Shown in pieces: positions 50,575 through 58,763 of a stretch of DNA of 64,000 bases. The notes under the pieces were generated by a model. That model did no database searches, had not been told where the DNA came from, and worked only from the letters and a program-made list of their open reading frames with translations. The position numbers and the translations under genes were made by a program. This stretch comes from JAJCZZ01 sp964569085 (GTDB lineage: Bacteria > Gemmatimonadota > Gemmatimonadetes > Longimicrobiales > Gaopeijiaceae). The stretch spans positions 1 to 64,000 of the forward strand of contig CAZMTA010000016.1 of assembly GCA_964569085.1 (NCBI GenBank), in the 5' to 3' direction. Numbering within the stretch: the stretch's first letter is position 1; every line of letters starts with the position of its first letter.

Positions 50575-50757
50575 CTGACTTCGCAGCCAAGGATGGCCGC
50601 GTGTGTGATGCTGGCTGCGTTTTCGTCGCCATGCGCTGACTTCGCGGCCAGCGTCGCCCCCGCCCCACGCTCCTGGCTGCGTTGTCATCGGCATGCCCTG
50701 ACTTCGCAGCCACGGCGGCTCGGGAGCCCGCTCCTGGCTGCGTTTTCGGGTGCCCCT
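50575..50757 (+). repeat. Three tandem 61-62-bp repeats upstream of uvrA
   Basis: Units begin CTGACTTCGC at 50575, 50636 and 50698 (61 and 62 bases apart). Each has GC(A/G)GCCA near its start and TGGCTGCGTT in its second half, an inverted pair that can fold the unit into a hairpin, and the first two end in a GCCATGC/GGCATGC-type junction. The lengths are not multiples of three, so they are not coding. They resemble the array at 11.0-11.2 kb, sharing a GCGTTGTC-type core followed by TCG. Confidence 0.75.
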
Positions 50758-50854
50758 TTGCGGCGTACCCGCTCCCCGGTGCACTTTGGAGCCACCTTCC
50801 GCCCGACGCCTCCCCCCACCTCGGGCCCGCCCCGCCTCCACTCCGGACCCCGCC

Positions 50855-51811
50855 ATGCCCTCCGCACGCCCGGGCCCCCGCGCCCTCGCCTCGGCCACCG
50901 CCGTCCGACGCGGCTCCGCCCTCCCGGCCCTCGCCTTCGTCCTCGTCCTCCAGGCGGCCCTCGCCGCGCCCGCCGTCGCCCAGATCCGCGGCAGCGAGCG
51001 GAGCGTCGTCAGCCAGACCTCGGACGGGACCACCGTCACGGTCGACTACGCCCGTCCCCAGCTCCGGGGCCGGGGAGCGGCCTTCCCGGACATCGTGGGA
51101 TGGGAGCACGTCTGGACGCCCGGGGCCAACGAGGCCACCCGGGTCACGGTGAGCGCCGACGTCACCGTGAACGACGTGGCGCTGCCCGAGGGGACCTACT
51201 CGCTCTGGATGGTCCCCCGCCCCGGCGAGTGGGACGTGGTGTTCGAGCCCGAGGAGCGCCTCTACCACACCCAGCCTCCCGAGGCCCACGACGGGCAGAT
51301 CCGCTTCACCGTGACCCCGGACGCCACCGAGGAGGTGGAGGTGCTCACCTTCGACTTCCCCCGGGTCCGGCCCGACGGGATGGAGCTGCGCTTCCGGTGG
51401 GGCACCGTGGAGATCCCCCTGGCCGTCGACGTGCCCCCCTCCCGGGTGCTCACGCTCACCGAGGCCGAGGCGGCGCCCTACCTGGGCCGCTTCCAGGTGT
51501 CCCCGGCGGGCCCGCCGCCTCCCGGCGTTCCGGAAGGCGCGGAGATTCCGTCGATGGGTTGGGAGATCGAGTACGACGACCAGGACCGGCTCCACGGCCG
51601 CATCCTGGACGGGCCGCCCATGTTCGCCCGGGAGTTCCTCCTGATCCCCGTGGCGGAGCACGTCTTCAACCCGGCGTGGATGCAGGACGGCGAGATCCTG
51701 GAGACCGAGGTGGACATGTACGTGGAGTTCGTCGTCGAGGACGGCCGGGCCGCGCGCCTGGAGGTCCTGGGTCTCGAGGACCGGGTCATGATGCGGGGCG
51801 AGCGGCGCTGA
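50855..51811 (+). CDS. Secreted DUF2911 protein
   Basis: 318 residues with a signal peptide ending near AVAQI (about residue 42). The DUF2911 domain is clear: VSQTSDGTTVTVDYARPQLR, RGAAFPDIVGWEHVWTPGAN, EATRVTVSADVTVNDVALPE and GTYSLWMVPRPGEWDVVF. Such domains are common in Bacteroidota and Gemmatimonadota outer compartments; function unknown. The C-terminal 100 residues add a second beta-rich part. ATG at 50855 opens the signal sequence; no ribosome site is obvious. Confidence 0.85.
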   Translation: MPSARPGPRALASATAVRRGSALPALAFVLVLQAALAAPAVAQIRGSERSVVSQTSDGTTVTVDYARPQLRGRGAAFPDIVGWEHVWTPGANEATRVTVSADVTVNDVALPEGTYSLWMVPRPGEWDVVFEPEERLYHTQPPEAHDGQIRFTVTPDATEEVEVLTFDFPRVRPDGMELRFRWGTVEIPLAVDVPPSRVLTLTEAEAAPYLGRFQVSPAGPPPPGVPEGAEIPSMGWEIEYDDQDRLHGRILDGPPMFAREFLLIPVAEHVFNPAWMQDGEILETEVDMYVEFVVEDGRAARLEVLGLEDRVMMRGERR

Positions 51812-51885
51812 CCCGGGGGCGCGCGAAGGCGGCCGCGGGGCGGGCGGGCGCGGGGGGCGGCCCCCGACCCCGCCTCGACGCCGCC

Positions 51886-51914
51886 TTGACGCCTCCCGCC
51901 CCGCCCCGTCACCT
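51886..51914 (+). promoter_or_regulatory. Candidate promoter for the histidine leader and operon
   Basis: TTGACG (51886-51891), 17 bases, then TCACCT (51909-51914), a weak -10. The start would fall near 51921, only a few bases before the leader ATG. The good -35 and position directly before the leader peptide support it; the -10 does not. Confidence 0.4.
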
Positions 51915-51924
51915 TCCAGGAACC

Positions 51925-52005
51925 ATGACCAACCTGAACGGACACCGGCACCATCACTTTATCCACGCGGCCTACGCGGGCTGCGCGTTCGAGGTGTGTG
52001 CCTAG
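51925..52005 (+). CDS. hisL: Histidine operon leader peptide
   Basis: 26 residues, too short for most gene finders. The peptide is MTNLNGHRHHHFIHAAYAGC followed by AFEVCA: five His within eight residues (codons 7, 9, 10, 11 and 14). AGGA lies five bases before the ATG. Translation of the His codons senses charged tRNA-His; a stalled ribosome would cover 51966-51972 and change RNA folding downstream. The role is that of classical his leader peptides; the Cys pair near the end has no known purpose. Confidence 0.88.
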   Translation: MTNLNGHRHHHFIHAAYAGCAFEVCA

Positions 52006-52067
52006 GACCACCGTCCAGGGAAAGACATTTCGACCGCGGCCCGACACGATCGGGTCGCGGTTTTTTT
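51966..52067 (+). promoter_or_regulatory. Transcription attenuator of the his operon
   Basis: Four segments can be assigned. Segment 1, CGCGGCC (51966-51972), begins at the last base of the last His codon and pairs with GGCTGCG (51979-51985), a seven-pair pause hairpin with one G-U. Segment 2, CGGGCTGCG (51977-51985), pairs alternatively with CGCGGCCCG (52035-52043), nine continuous pairs, extendable by GTTCG with CGAC (52031-52034). Segments 3 and 4 form the terminator. Stalling at His codons hides segment 1, frees 2 to hold 3 and permits read-through; free translation gives termination. Confidence 0.85.
52034..52067 (+). terminator. Intrinsic terminator of the his attenuator
   Basis: An 11-bp stem, CCGCGGCCCGA (52034-52044) with TCGGGTCGCGG (52050-52060), one G-U pair and a five-base loop, followed by seven T (52061-52067). 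It ends 13 bases before the hisG ATG and is the clearest intrinsic terminator in the window, although it stands upstream of genes. Confidence 0.93.
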
Positions 52068-52080
52068 GTGGAGTGACATC

Positions 52081-52962
52081 ATGACCGACCGAGACACACC
52101 GCTGCGCGTGGCGCTGCCCAACAAGGGACGCCTGTCCGAGAAGGCGCTGGAGCTCTTCGAGCAGGCCGGGCTCAAGGCGACCTTCCGGGCGGACCGCGCC
52201 CTCATGGCCAGCCTCGGCCCCGACTTCCAGGCGATCATGGTCCGGGCCGGGGACATCCCCGAGTTCCTGGCCGACGGCGCCGCGGAGATCGGGGTCACCG
52301 GCGCGGACCTGGTGGCCGAGAGCGGGCAGGACCTGGAGGAGGTCCTGGACCTGGGCTTCGGGAGCTGCCGGCTGGTGGTGGCGGTGAAGGACGAGTCCGA
52401 CGCGCGTTCGGCCCGGGACCTCCCGGCCGGCACCCGGGTGGCCACCTCCTTCCCCCGCTCCGCCCGGGCCTACTTCGAGTCGCTGGGGATCCCCATCGAG
52501 ATCGCGCCGGTGAGCGGCGCCGCCGAGATCGCCCCGCACCTGGGCGTGGCCGACGTCATCGTCGACCTGACCTCCACGGGCTCGACCCTGCGGGTGAACG
52601 GCCTCCGGGAGGTCGACACGGTGCTCGAGTCCTCGGCCCGTCTGGTGGCCAGCCGCGCCGCCATGGACGACCCCGCCACCCGGGGCACGGTCGAGGAGCT
52701 GGCCACCGCGCTGGAGTCGGTGCTCCGCGCCCGCGCCAAGCGCTACCTCATGGCCAACGTGCCCCGGGACCGCCTGGAGCAGGTCCGGGAGGTGCTCCCC
52801 GGGATCAACGGCCCGACCATCGTGGATGTCCTGGACGACGACCGCTGGGTCGCCGCCCACGCCGTGGTGGACGCCGACCGCGTGTACCAGACCATCTCGG
52901 CGCTCAAGGAGCTGGGCGCCGAGGGCATCCTCCTCACCCGCATCGAGAGGCTCATGCCGTGA
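52081..52962 (+). CDS. hisG: ATP phosphoribosyltransferase, long form
   Basis: 293 residues, long-form HisG with a C-terminal ACT-like regulatory domain (about 220-293), expected to be inhibited by histidine and not to need HisZ. First step of histidine synthesis: ATP plus PRPP. N-terminus LRVALPNKGRLSEKALELF and the PRPP loop DVIVDLTSTGSTLR are diagnostic. ATG at 52081 has GGAG (52070-52073) seven bases upstream; an earlier in-frame ATG at 52066 lies inside the terminator T-run. Overlaps hisD by four bases. Confidence 0.96.
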   Translation: MTDRDTPLRVALPNKGRLSEKALELFEQAGLKATFRADRALMASLGPDFQAIMVRAGDIPEFLADGAAEIGVTGADLVAESGQDLEEVLDLGFGSCRLVVAVKDESDARSARDLPAGTRVATSFPRSARAYFESLGIPIEIAPVSGAAEIAPHLGVADVIVDLTSTGSTLRVNGLREVDTVLESSARLVASRAAMDDPATRGTVEELATALESVLRARAKRYLMANVPRDRLEQVREVLPGINGPTIVDVLDDDRWVAAHAVVDADRVYQTISALKELGAEGILLTRIERLMP

Positions 52963-54263
52963 GCCCGCTGGCCCTCTTCCACGACGGACGCCTGACCGAC
53001 CTCTCCGACGAGGCGCGGCGCCACCTCCTGGAGCGCGCCCCGGCCGACGCGCCGGAGCTGGCCGACCAGGTCCGCGCCCTCATGGAGGAGGTCCGCCGTC
53101 GGGGCGACGACGCCCTGCTGGAGATGGCCGAGCGCTTCGACGGCGTCCGCCTGGAGTCCCTGGAGGTCCCGCGCGCCCGCTGGCACGAGGCCGTGGAAGG
53201 GCTCGACCCGACGGTCCGCGCGGCCCTGGAGCGCGCCACCGCCAACATCCGCCGCTTCCACGAGGCGCAGCTCCCCGACGAGGTGGCCGTGGACGTCGAG
53301 CCCGGCGTGCGCATCACCCGCCGGTGGGCCCCGCTGGAGCGCGTGGGCGTGTACGCCCCCGGAGGCCGGGCCTCGTATCCGTCCTCGGTGCTCATGGGCG
53401 TGGTGCCCGCCCGGGCCGCCGGCGTCGGCGAGGTCGTGGTGTGCTCCCCGCCGGGACCCGACGGCAGCCCGCCTCCGGCCGTGCTGGCCGCCTGCGCCCT
53501 GGGGGGCGCGGACCGCCTCTTCGCGCTGGGCGGCGCCGGCGCCGTGGCCGCCCTGGCCGGAGGCACCGCGACCGTGCCCGCCGTGGACGCCATCGTCGGC
53601 CCCGGGAACCGGTGGGTCACCGAGGCCAAGCGTCAGGTGGCGGGGCGGGTCCTCATCGACTCCCCTGCCGGGCCCTCCGAGGTGCTGGTCGTGGCCGACG
53701 GCACCACCGACCCCGAGCTGGCGGCCTGGGAGCTCCTGGCCCAGGCCGAGCACGACCCCGAGGCCGCCTGCGTCCTGGTGACCACCTCCCCCGAGGGGGC
53801 CGACGCCACCCGCGCCGCCCTGGCCCGCCTCCTCGACGAGGCCCCCCGGGCCGAGGTCGCCCGCACCGCCCTGGAGGCCCACGGGGCCATCCTCGTGGCC
53901 GACGACCGGGCGGCCGCGCTGGCCTTCGCCGAGGCGTACGCCGCCGAGCACCTCTCGGTCATGACGGGCGCGTCCGCCGAGGACGCCGCCCGGATCCGCA
54001 CCGCCGGCACGGTCTTCGTCGGTCCCTGGGCCTCGGTGGCCTTCGGCGACTACATGACCGGCGCCAACCACGTCCTGCCCACCTCGGGCCGGGCCCGGAG
54101 CTTCTCCGGGCTGTCCACCCACCACTTCCTGCGCTCCTTCACGGTGCAGGAGATCGACGCCGAGGGCGCGCGCTCCATGGCCGACGACGTGGCCGCCCTG
54201 GCCACGGCCGAAGGGCTGCCGGCCCACGGCGCCGCCGCACTCGCACGACGGAGAGACGCATGA
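52959..54263 (+). CDS. hisD: Histidinol dehydrogenase
   Basis: 434 residues, standard length. Last two oxidations, histidinol to histidine, with zinc and NAD. YAPGGRASYPSSVLM is the NAD-binding signature, IVGPGNRWVTEAKRQV follows, and zinc/catalytic residues lie in AEHDPEAAC and AEHLSVMTG. GTG at 52959 overlaps the hisG stop; the stop overlaps the hisC ATG. Confidence 0.96.
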   Translation: MSPLALFHDGRLTDLSDEARRHLLERAPADAPELADQVRALMEEVRRRGDDALLEMAERFDGVRLESLEVPRARWHEAVEGLDPTVRAALERATANIRRFHEAQLPDEVAVDVEPGVRITRRWAPLERVGVYAPGGRASYPSSVLMGVVPARAAGVGEVVVCSPPGPDGSPPPAVLAACALGGADRLFALGGAGAVAALAGGTATVPAVDAIVGPGNRWVTEAKRQVAGRVLIDSPAGPSEVLVVADGTTDPELAAWELLAQAEHDPEAACVLVTTSPEGADATRAALARLLDEAPRAEVARTALEAHGAILVADDRAAALAFAEAYAAEHLSVMTGASAEDAARIRTAGTVFVGPWASVAFGDYMTGANHVLPTSGRARSFSGLSTHHFLRSFTVQEIDAEGARSMADDVAALATAEGLPAHGAAALARRRDA

Positions 54264-55351
54264 GCCCCTTCCCCCGGCCCGGCTACGAGCGCCTGAGCCG
54301 CTACCTCCCGGACCGGCGCCCCGTGGCGCTGGACCTCAGCGACAACACCAACATGTGGGGCGCGCATCCCGCGGCCCGGAAGGTGGTGGAGCACGCGGCC
54401 GAGGAGGACATCTCCAAGTATCCGACGCTGTACGCCGACGACCTCCGGGAGGCCGCGGCCGAGCGGGTGGGCGTGACCCCGGAGCACATCACCACCGGGT
54501 GCGGCTCCGACGACGTCCTGGACTCCGTCTTCAAGGCGTCGGGCGGCTCGGACGACGACTGGATCAGCGTGGTGGCCCCCACCTTCTCCATGACCGTCCC
54601 GCTGGCGCTCATGAACGGCGTGGAGTCCCGGGTGGTGACGTGGGACGACGCGCTGGAGGACCCGGACGTCCTCCTCGCGGGCGATCCCTCGGTGGTCTAC
54701 GTCTGCCGGCCCAACAACCCCACCGGGTACATGGCCCCCTTCGACTGGGTCCAGGGGATCGTGGACGCCTGCGAGGGCGGGCCGCTGGTCGTGATCGACG
54801 AGGCCTACATCGACTACGGCGGCGAGAGCTTCGCGCTCCAGGCCGCCTCCAACCCGGGGCTGGTCGTGACCCGCACCCTCTCCAAGGCCTTCGGGCTGGC
54901 GGGCATGCGGGTGGGGTGGGCGGTGGCCACGCCCGAGACCATCACGACCATCGACAAGGCCCGTGGACCCTACAAGGTGGCCCGCCTCTCGGCGGCGTGC
55001 GCGGCGGCCGCCCTCCGGGACGAGGAGGGGTGGGTCGAGCGCACGGTGGCCGAATGCAACGAGAACCGCCGCCGCTGCGAGGCCGAGCTGGCCGAGCGGG
55101 GCTTCGAGCCCCTGGAGTCCCACACCAACTTCATGTTCTTCCGCGCCCCCTCGGGGGACGCCGTGGCCGACGCCAACGGCCTCCGGGAGCACGGGGTGGC
55201 GCTCCGTCCCTTCCCCGGGACGTACCCGGGCGGAGGGGACGGGCTGCGCTGCTCGGTGGGGCCGTGGCACATGATGGAGACCTTCCTGAAGGCTCTGGAC
55301 GCCTACACGGCCTCGCTTGAGGAGGCCACGGCCGCCGAGACCGCGCCGTGA
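54260..55351 (+). CDS. hisC: Histidinol-phosphate aminotransferase
   Basis: 363 residues, PLP class I/II aminotransferase. Lys that binds PLP is in RTLSKAFGLAGMRVGW; other PLP contacts are in CRPNNPTGYM and VIDEAYIDYGG. It transfers amino groups onto imidazole-acetol phosphate. ATG at 54260 within ATGA overlap with hisD. The N-terminal ALDLSDNTNMWG replaces the usual KLxxNENP type motif, a modest variant. Confidence 0.93.
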   Translation: MSPFPRPGYERLSRYLPDRRPVALDLSDNTNMWGAHPAARKVVEHAAEEDISKYPTLYADDLREAAAERVGVTPEHITTGCGSDDVLDSVFKASGGSDDDWISVVAPTFSMTVPLALMNGVESRVVTWDDALEDPDVLLAGDPSVVYVCRPNNPTGYMAPFDWVQGIVDACEGGPLVVIDEAYIDYGGESFALQAASNPGLVVTRTLSKAFGLAGMRVGWAVATPETITTIDKARGPYKVARLSAACAAAALRDEEGWVERTVAECNENRRRCEAELAERGFEPLESHTNFMFFRAPSGDAVADANGLREHGVALRPFPGTYPGGGDGLRCSVGPWHMMETFLKALDAYTASLEEATAAETAP

Positions 55352-56004
55352 GGGTCGCCCTCTTCGACTACGGCGCCGGCAACCTCCACTCCTTGGGCAA
55401 GGCCCTGGAGGCGGAGGGCTGCGAGGTCGTGGTGACCGACGACTGGGACGAGGCGCTGGCGCTGGACGCGCTGGTGCTCCCCGGCGTGGGCGCCTTCGGC
55501 CAGGCCGCCGCCAGCCTCCCCGAGGACCGGACGGGGCTCCGCCGCGCCCTGGAGGAGGGCATGCCCGCGCTGGGCATCTGCCTGGGCATGCAGCTCCTCT
55601 TCGACGTCAGCGAGGAGTCCGAAGGCGACGGCATCGGGCTCGTCCCGGGCCGGGTCACGAAGCTGGAGGCCAGCGTCGTCCCCCAGATGGGGTGGAACGA
55701 CGTGGAGACCTCCGACGACCCGCTCTTCGCGGGCACCGACGGGCTCGTGGCCTACTACGCCAACTCCTACGTCTGCGAGCCGGCGGACGAGCGCGACGCC
55801 ATCGCCTGGTCCGAGTACGAGGGGCGGCGCTACGCCGCGGCGGTGCGGAAGGGGCGGAGCTGGGGGATGCAGTTCCACCCCGAGAAGAGCTCCGGGGCGG
55901 GCCGGCGGCTGCTGGCCAACTGGGTGGCCGAGGCACGGAAGGCGCTGGAGGCCTCCGGCGAGGGCACGGGGGCCGGAGCCGCCGAGCCGGGGACGGACCG
56001 ATGA
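55348..56004 (+). CDS. hisH: Imidazole glycerol phosphate synthase, glutaminase subunit
   Basis: 218 residues. Class I glutamine amidotransferase; supplies ammonia to HisF. Nucleophile Cys78 in GICLGMQLLF, His and Glu in GMQFHPEKSS. The end carries about 15 extra residues rich in Gly/Ala/Glu. GTG overlaps the hisC stop; the stop overlaps the hisA ATG. Confidence 0.95.
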   Translation: MRVALFDYGAGNLHSLGKALEAEGCEVVVTDDWDEALALDALVLPGVGAFGQAAASLPEDRTGLRRALEEGMPALGICLGMQLLFDVSEESEGDGIGLVPGRVTKLEASVVPQMGWNDVETSDDPLFAGTDGLVAYYANSYVCEPADERDAIAWSEYEGRRYAAAVRKGRSWGMQFHPEKSSGAGRRLLANWVAEARKALEASGEGTGAGAAEPGTDR

Positions 56005-56765
56005 TCGTGGCCCCGGCGGTGGACCTGAAGGGCGGGCGCTGCGTGCAGCTCGTGGGCGGACGCCCCGAGGACGAGCGCGTCTCCCTCCCGGACCCGCTCC
56101 GGGTGGCGCAGGACTGGTGGGGGAAGGGCTTCGGCACCCTCCACCTGGTGGACCTGGACGCCGCGCTGGGCTCCGGCGACAACCTGGAGCTCCTCCGCAC
56201 GCTCGTGGACGCCACCCCCGCCGAGACCCAGGTGGGGGGCGGCATCCGGGACGACGCCCGGGCCGACGCGCTCCTGGAGGCCGGGGCCGACCGCATCGTG
56301 GTGGGCACCCGGGCGCTGGACGATCCCGAGTGGCTGGCCGAACTGGCCGGGCGCTGGCCCGGCCGCGTGACCGTGGCCGCGGACACCCGGGACGGCATCG
56401 TGCTGCGGAAGGGGTGGACCGAGGCCTCGGGGCTGCCCGTGGAGGAGTTCCTGGGCGGCCTGGCCGAGCTGCCGCTGGCCGGCGTGCTGGCCACGGACGT
56501 GGGACGCGAGGGCCGGCTGGAGGGGATCGACCGGGAGGGCGTGGCCGCCACGGTGGCCGCCAGCCCCCACCCGGTCTGGATCTCCGGCGGGGTGACCACG
56601 CTGGACGAGATGCAGTGGCTGGACGGGACGGGCGCGCACGGCGCCGTCCTGGGCATGGCCCTCTACACGGGCTCGGTGGACGCCGACGAGGTGGCCCGCC
56701 GCTGGGGCGGGACGCCCGGATCCGCCATCGACGAAGTCGCCAACGACGACGAGGACGACGCATGA
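56001..56765 (+). CDS. hisA: ProFAR isomerase
   Basis: 254 residues, (beta-alpha)8 barrel. Opens the ribose of ProFAR. Catalytic Asp8 in MIVAPAVDLKGG, and the second half has the matching Asp in VTVAADTRDG. Phosphate loops are VGGGIRDDARA and ISGGVTTLDEM. It is closer to HisA than HisF because of the CVQLVGGRPEDE loop. C-terminus ends in an acidic run. Four-base overlaps on both sides. Confidence 0.94.
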   Translation: MIVAPAVDLKGGRCVQLVGGRPEDERVSLPDPLRVAQDWWGKGFGTLHLVDLDAALGSGDNLELLRTLVDATPAETQVGGGIRDDARADALLEAGADRIVVGTRALDDPEWLAELAGRWPGRVTVAADTRDGIVLRKGWTEASGLPVEEFLGGLAELPLAGVLATDVGREGRLEGIDREGVAATVAASPHPVWISGGVTTLDEMQWLDGTGAHGAVLGMALYTGSVDADEVARRWGGTPGSAIDEVANDDEDDA

Positions 56766-57301
56766 GCAAGCTGAAGCGCGAGACCGGGGAGACCCGGGTG
56801 GTGTGCCGGGTGACCCGGGGGACGGGCGAGGCCCGGGTGTCGGTGGACGACACCTTCCTCCGCCACATGGTGGAGACGCTGGCCCGCTACGCCGCCCTGG
56901 ACGTCGAGCTCGAGGCCGAGGGCGACATGCGCCACCACCTCGTCGAGGACGTGGCCATCACCCTGGGGCTGGCCCTCAAGGACGAGATCCCGGCCAAGGC
57001 GGAGCGCTACGGCTCGGCGCTGGTCCCCATGGACGAGGCGCTGGTGGAGGCCGCGGTGGACGTGGGCGGCCGCCCCTGGTTCGTGGGCGAGGTGCCCTCC
57101 AAGCTCTACACCCACTTCCTCCACTCCTTCGCCACGAACCTCGACGCCACCCTGCACGTGCGGGTGATCCGGGGGACGGACAAGCACCACATGGTGGAGG
57201 CCGGGATCAAGGCCACGGGGCTGGCGCTGCGCCAGGCGCTCCGCGAGGGCGACCAGGTGTTCAGCACCAAGGGCTCCGTGAAGCTGGAGCGCCTCGACTG
57301 A
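56762..57301 (+). CDS. hisB: Imidazoleglycerol-phosphate dehydratase
   Basis: 179 residues, monofunctional (no phosphatase domain, so histidinol phosphatase must be elsewhere). Mn-binding His/Glu clusters: FLRHMVETLARYA, HHLVEDVAITLG in the first half and DKHHMVEAGIKATG in the second, the two-fold repeat of IGPD. The loop before the first HHxxED (GDMRHHLVED) is shorter than the common GDxxxDxHHTxED. The last base of its TGA is the first of hisF ATG. Confidence 0.93.
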   Translation: MSKLKRETGETRVVCRVTRGTGEARVSVDDTFLRHMVETLARYAALDVELEAEGDMRHHLVEDVAITLGLALKDEIPAKAERYGSALVPMDEALVEAAVDVGGRPWFVGEVPSKLYTHFLHSFATNLDATLHVRVIRGTDKHHMVEAGIKATGLALRQALREGDQVFSTKGSVKLERLD

Positions 57302-58095
57302 TGCTCCGCCCCAGGGTCATCGTCTGCCTGGACGTGAAGGACGGGCGGGTCGTGAAGGGCGTGCAGTTCGAGGGCCTCCGGGACGTGGGCGATCCCGTGG
57401 AGCTCGCCCGCCGCTACGAGGAGGAGGGCGCCGACGAGATCGTCTACCTGGACGTGTCCGCCTCCAAGGAGGGGCGCGGGACCTTCCTGGACGTGGTGCG
57501 CCGCACCGCCGAGACGCTCTTCATCCCGCTGACCGTGGGGGGCGGCGTGCGCTCCGCCGACGACATCGGCCCGCTCCTGCGCGCCGGCGCCGACAAGATC
57601 AGCGTGAACACCGCCGCCGTGACCGACCCGGGCCTCCTCACCGAGGGCGCCCGGCGCTTCGGCTCCCAGTGCGTGGTGGCCAGCATCGACGCCGCCCGGG
57701 AGGACGACGGGACGTACCGCTGCTACACCCACGGCGGCTCGAAGCCCACGGAGCTGGAGGCGGTGGCGTGGGCCCGGGAGTGCAAGGAGCGGGGCGCCGG
57801 CGAGATCCTCCTCACCTCCATCGACCGGGACGGCGCCCGCACCGGCTACGAGCTGGAGCTGACCCGGTCCGTGGCGGACGTGGTGCCCGTGCCGGTCATC
57901 GCGTCGGGGGGCGCGGGCGAGGCGGCCCACCTCCGGGACGCCTTCCGGGAGGGGCGGGCCTCGGCGGCGCTGGTGGCCGGGATCCTCCACGACGGGCTGA
58001 CCACCGTGGGCGCCCTGAAGCGCGCGCTGGCGGGGTGGGACATTCCCGTGCGTCCCGCGCCGGAGACGGCCGCGGCCGCGGGAGGCGCCTCGTGA
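57301..58095 (+). CDS. hisF: Imidazole glycerol phosphate synthase, cyclase subunit
   Basis: 264 residues, barrel enzyme that joins ammonia from HisH to PRFAR. Catalytic Asp11 in IVCLDVKDGRVVKG and Asp in VVASIDAARE; phosphate loops VGGGVRSADD and ASGGAGEAAHL. C-terminal extension of about ten Ala/Gly-rich residues. ATG at 57301 overlaps hisB by one base; the stop overlaps hisIE by four. Confidence 0.96.
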   Translation: MLRPRVIVCLDVKDGRVVKGVQFEGLRDVGDPVELARRYEEEGADEIVYLDVSASKEGRGTFLDVVRRTAETLFIPLTVGGGVRSADDIGPLLRAGADKISVNTAAVTDPGLLTEGARRFGSQCVVASIDAAREDDGTYRCYTHGGSKPTELEAVAWARECKERGAGEILLTSIDRDGARTGYELELTRSVADVVPVPVIASGGAGEAAHLRDAFREGRASAALVAGILHDGLTTVGALKRALAGWDIPVRPAPETAAAAGGAS

Positions 58096-58733
58096 CCGAC
58101 CGCGCGCTGAAGACGGCCGCCGACCTGGACGCCCTGGACTTCGACAAGGCCGAGGGGCTGATCCCCGTGGTGGCGCAGGACGCCGGGGACGGCCGGGTCC
58201 TCATGGTGGCGTGGGCCGACCGGGAGGCGCTGAAGCGCACCCTGGAGACGGGGACCGCCTGGTTCTGGAGCCGCTCCCGGGGCGCCCTGTGGCAGAAGGG
58301 CGAGACCAGCGGGAACGTCCTGAAGCTCGTGTCGCTCCACGCCGACTGCGACGGCGACACGGTCCTGGCCCGGGTGCGCCCCACGGGCCCCGCGTGCCAC
58401 ACCGGGGAGCCCACGTGCTTCGGCGAGGGCGCGGCGCCGGAGGGCGGACGGGACCAGGACGACACCCTCTCCGCCCTCGAGGCCGTCCTCCGCGCCCGCC
58501 AGGAGGAGCGCCCCGAGGGCTCCTACACGGTGCGCCTCCTGGAGGACGAGAACCTGCGGCTCAAGAAGCTGGGCGAGGAGACCGCGGAGCTGGTCACCGC
58601 GCTGGCCAAGGACGACGCCGAGCGGATCCCCGAGGAGGCCGCGGACCTGGTCTACCACGTGCTGGCCGCGCTGCGCGGCGCCGGGGTGGACCTGGCCGAG
58701 GTGATGGCGGTGCTGGAGAAGCGGCGGGGCTGA
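58092..58733 (+). CDS. hisIE: Bifunctional phosphoribosyl-AMP cyclohydrolase / phosphoribosyl-ATP pyrophosphatase
   Basis: 213 residues. HisI domain (about 1-115): VAWADREALKRTLETG, WSRSRGALWQKGETSGN, and zinc residues in LHADCDGDTVL and ACHTGEPTCF. HisE domain (about 120-213): LEDENLRLKKLGEETAEL, then EEAADLVYHVLAAL with the metal-binding Glu/Asp of the MazG-like fold. Steps two and three of the pathway. GTG overlaps the hisF stop. Last gene of the operon, followed by a hairpin. Confidence 0.95.
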   Translation: MTDRALKTAADLDALDFDKAEGLIPVVAQDAGDGRVLMVAWADREALKRTLETGTAWFWSRSRGALWQKGETSGNVLKLVSLHADCDGDTVLARVRPTGPACHTGEPTCFGEGAAPEGGRDQDDTLSALEAVLRARQEERPEGSYTVRLLEDENLRLKKLGEETAELVTALAKDDAERIPEEAADLVYHVLAALRGAGVDLAEVMAVLEKRRG

Positions 58734-58738
58734 CGGCT

Positions 58739-58759
58739 CGGGCGGGGACGGGCCGCCCG
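58739..58759. terminator. Hairpin between his operon and convergent gene
   Basis: CGGGCGG (58739-58745) and CCGCCCG (58753-58759) with a seven-base loop, five bases after the hisIE stop and just before the stop of the convergent gene. No T-run. Position fits a bidirectional terminator. Confidence 0.45.
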
Positions 58760-58763
58760 ACGC

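Noticed and set aside
50575..50757. Repeats as a CRISPR array
   Set aside because: The whole 61-62-base unit is repeated rather than a short repeat with unique spacers, and no cas gene is nearby.
52066..52083. hisG start at ATG 52066
   Set aside because: That codon lies in the terminator T-run and would not have a ribosome site; ATG 52081 has GGAG at seven bases.
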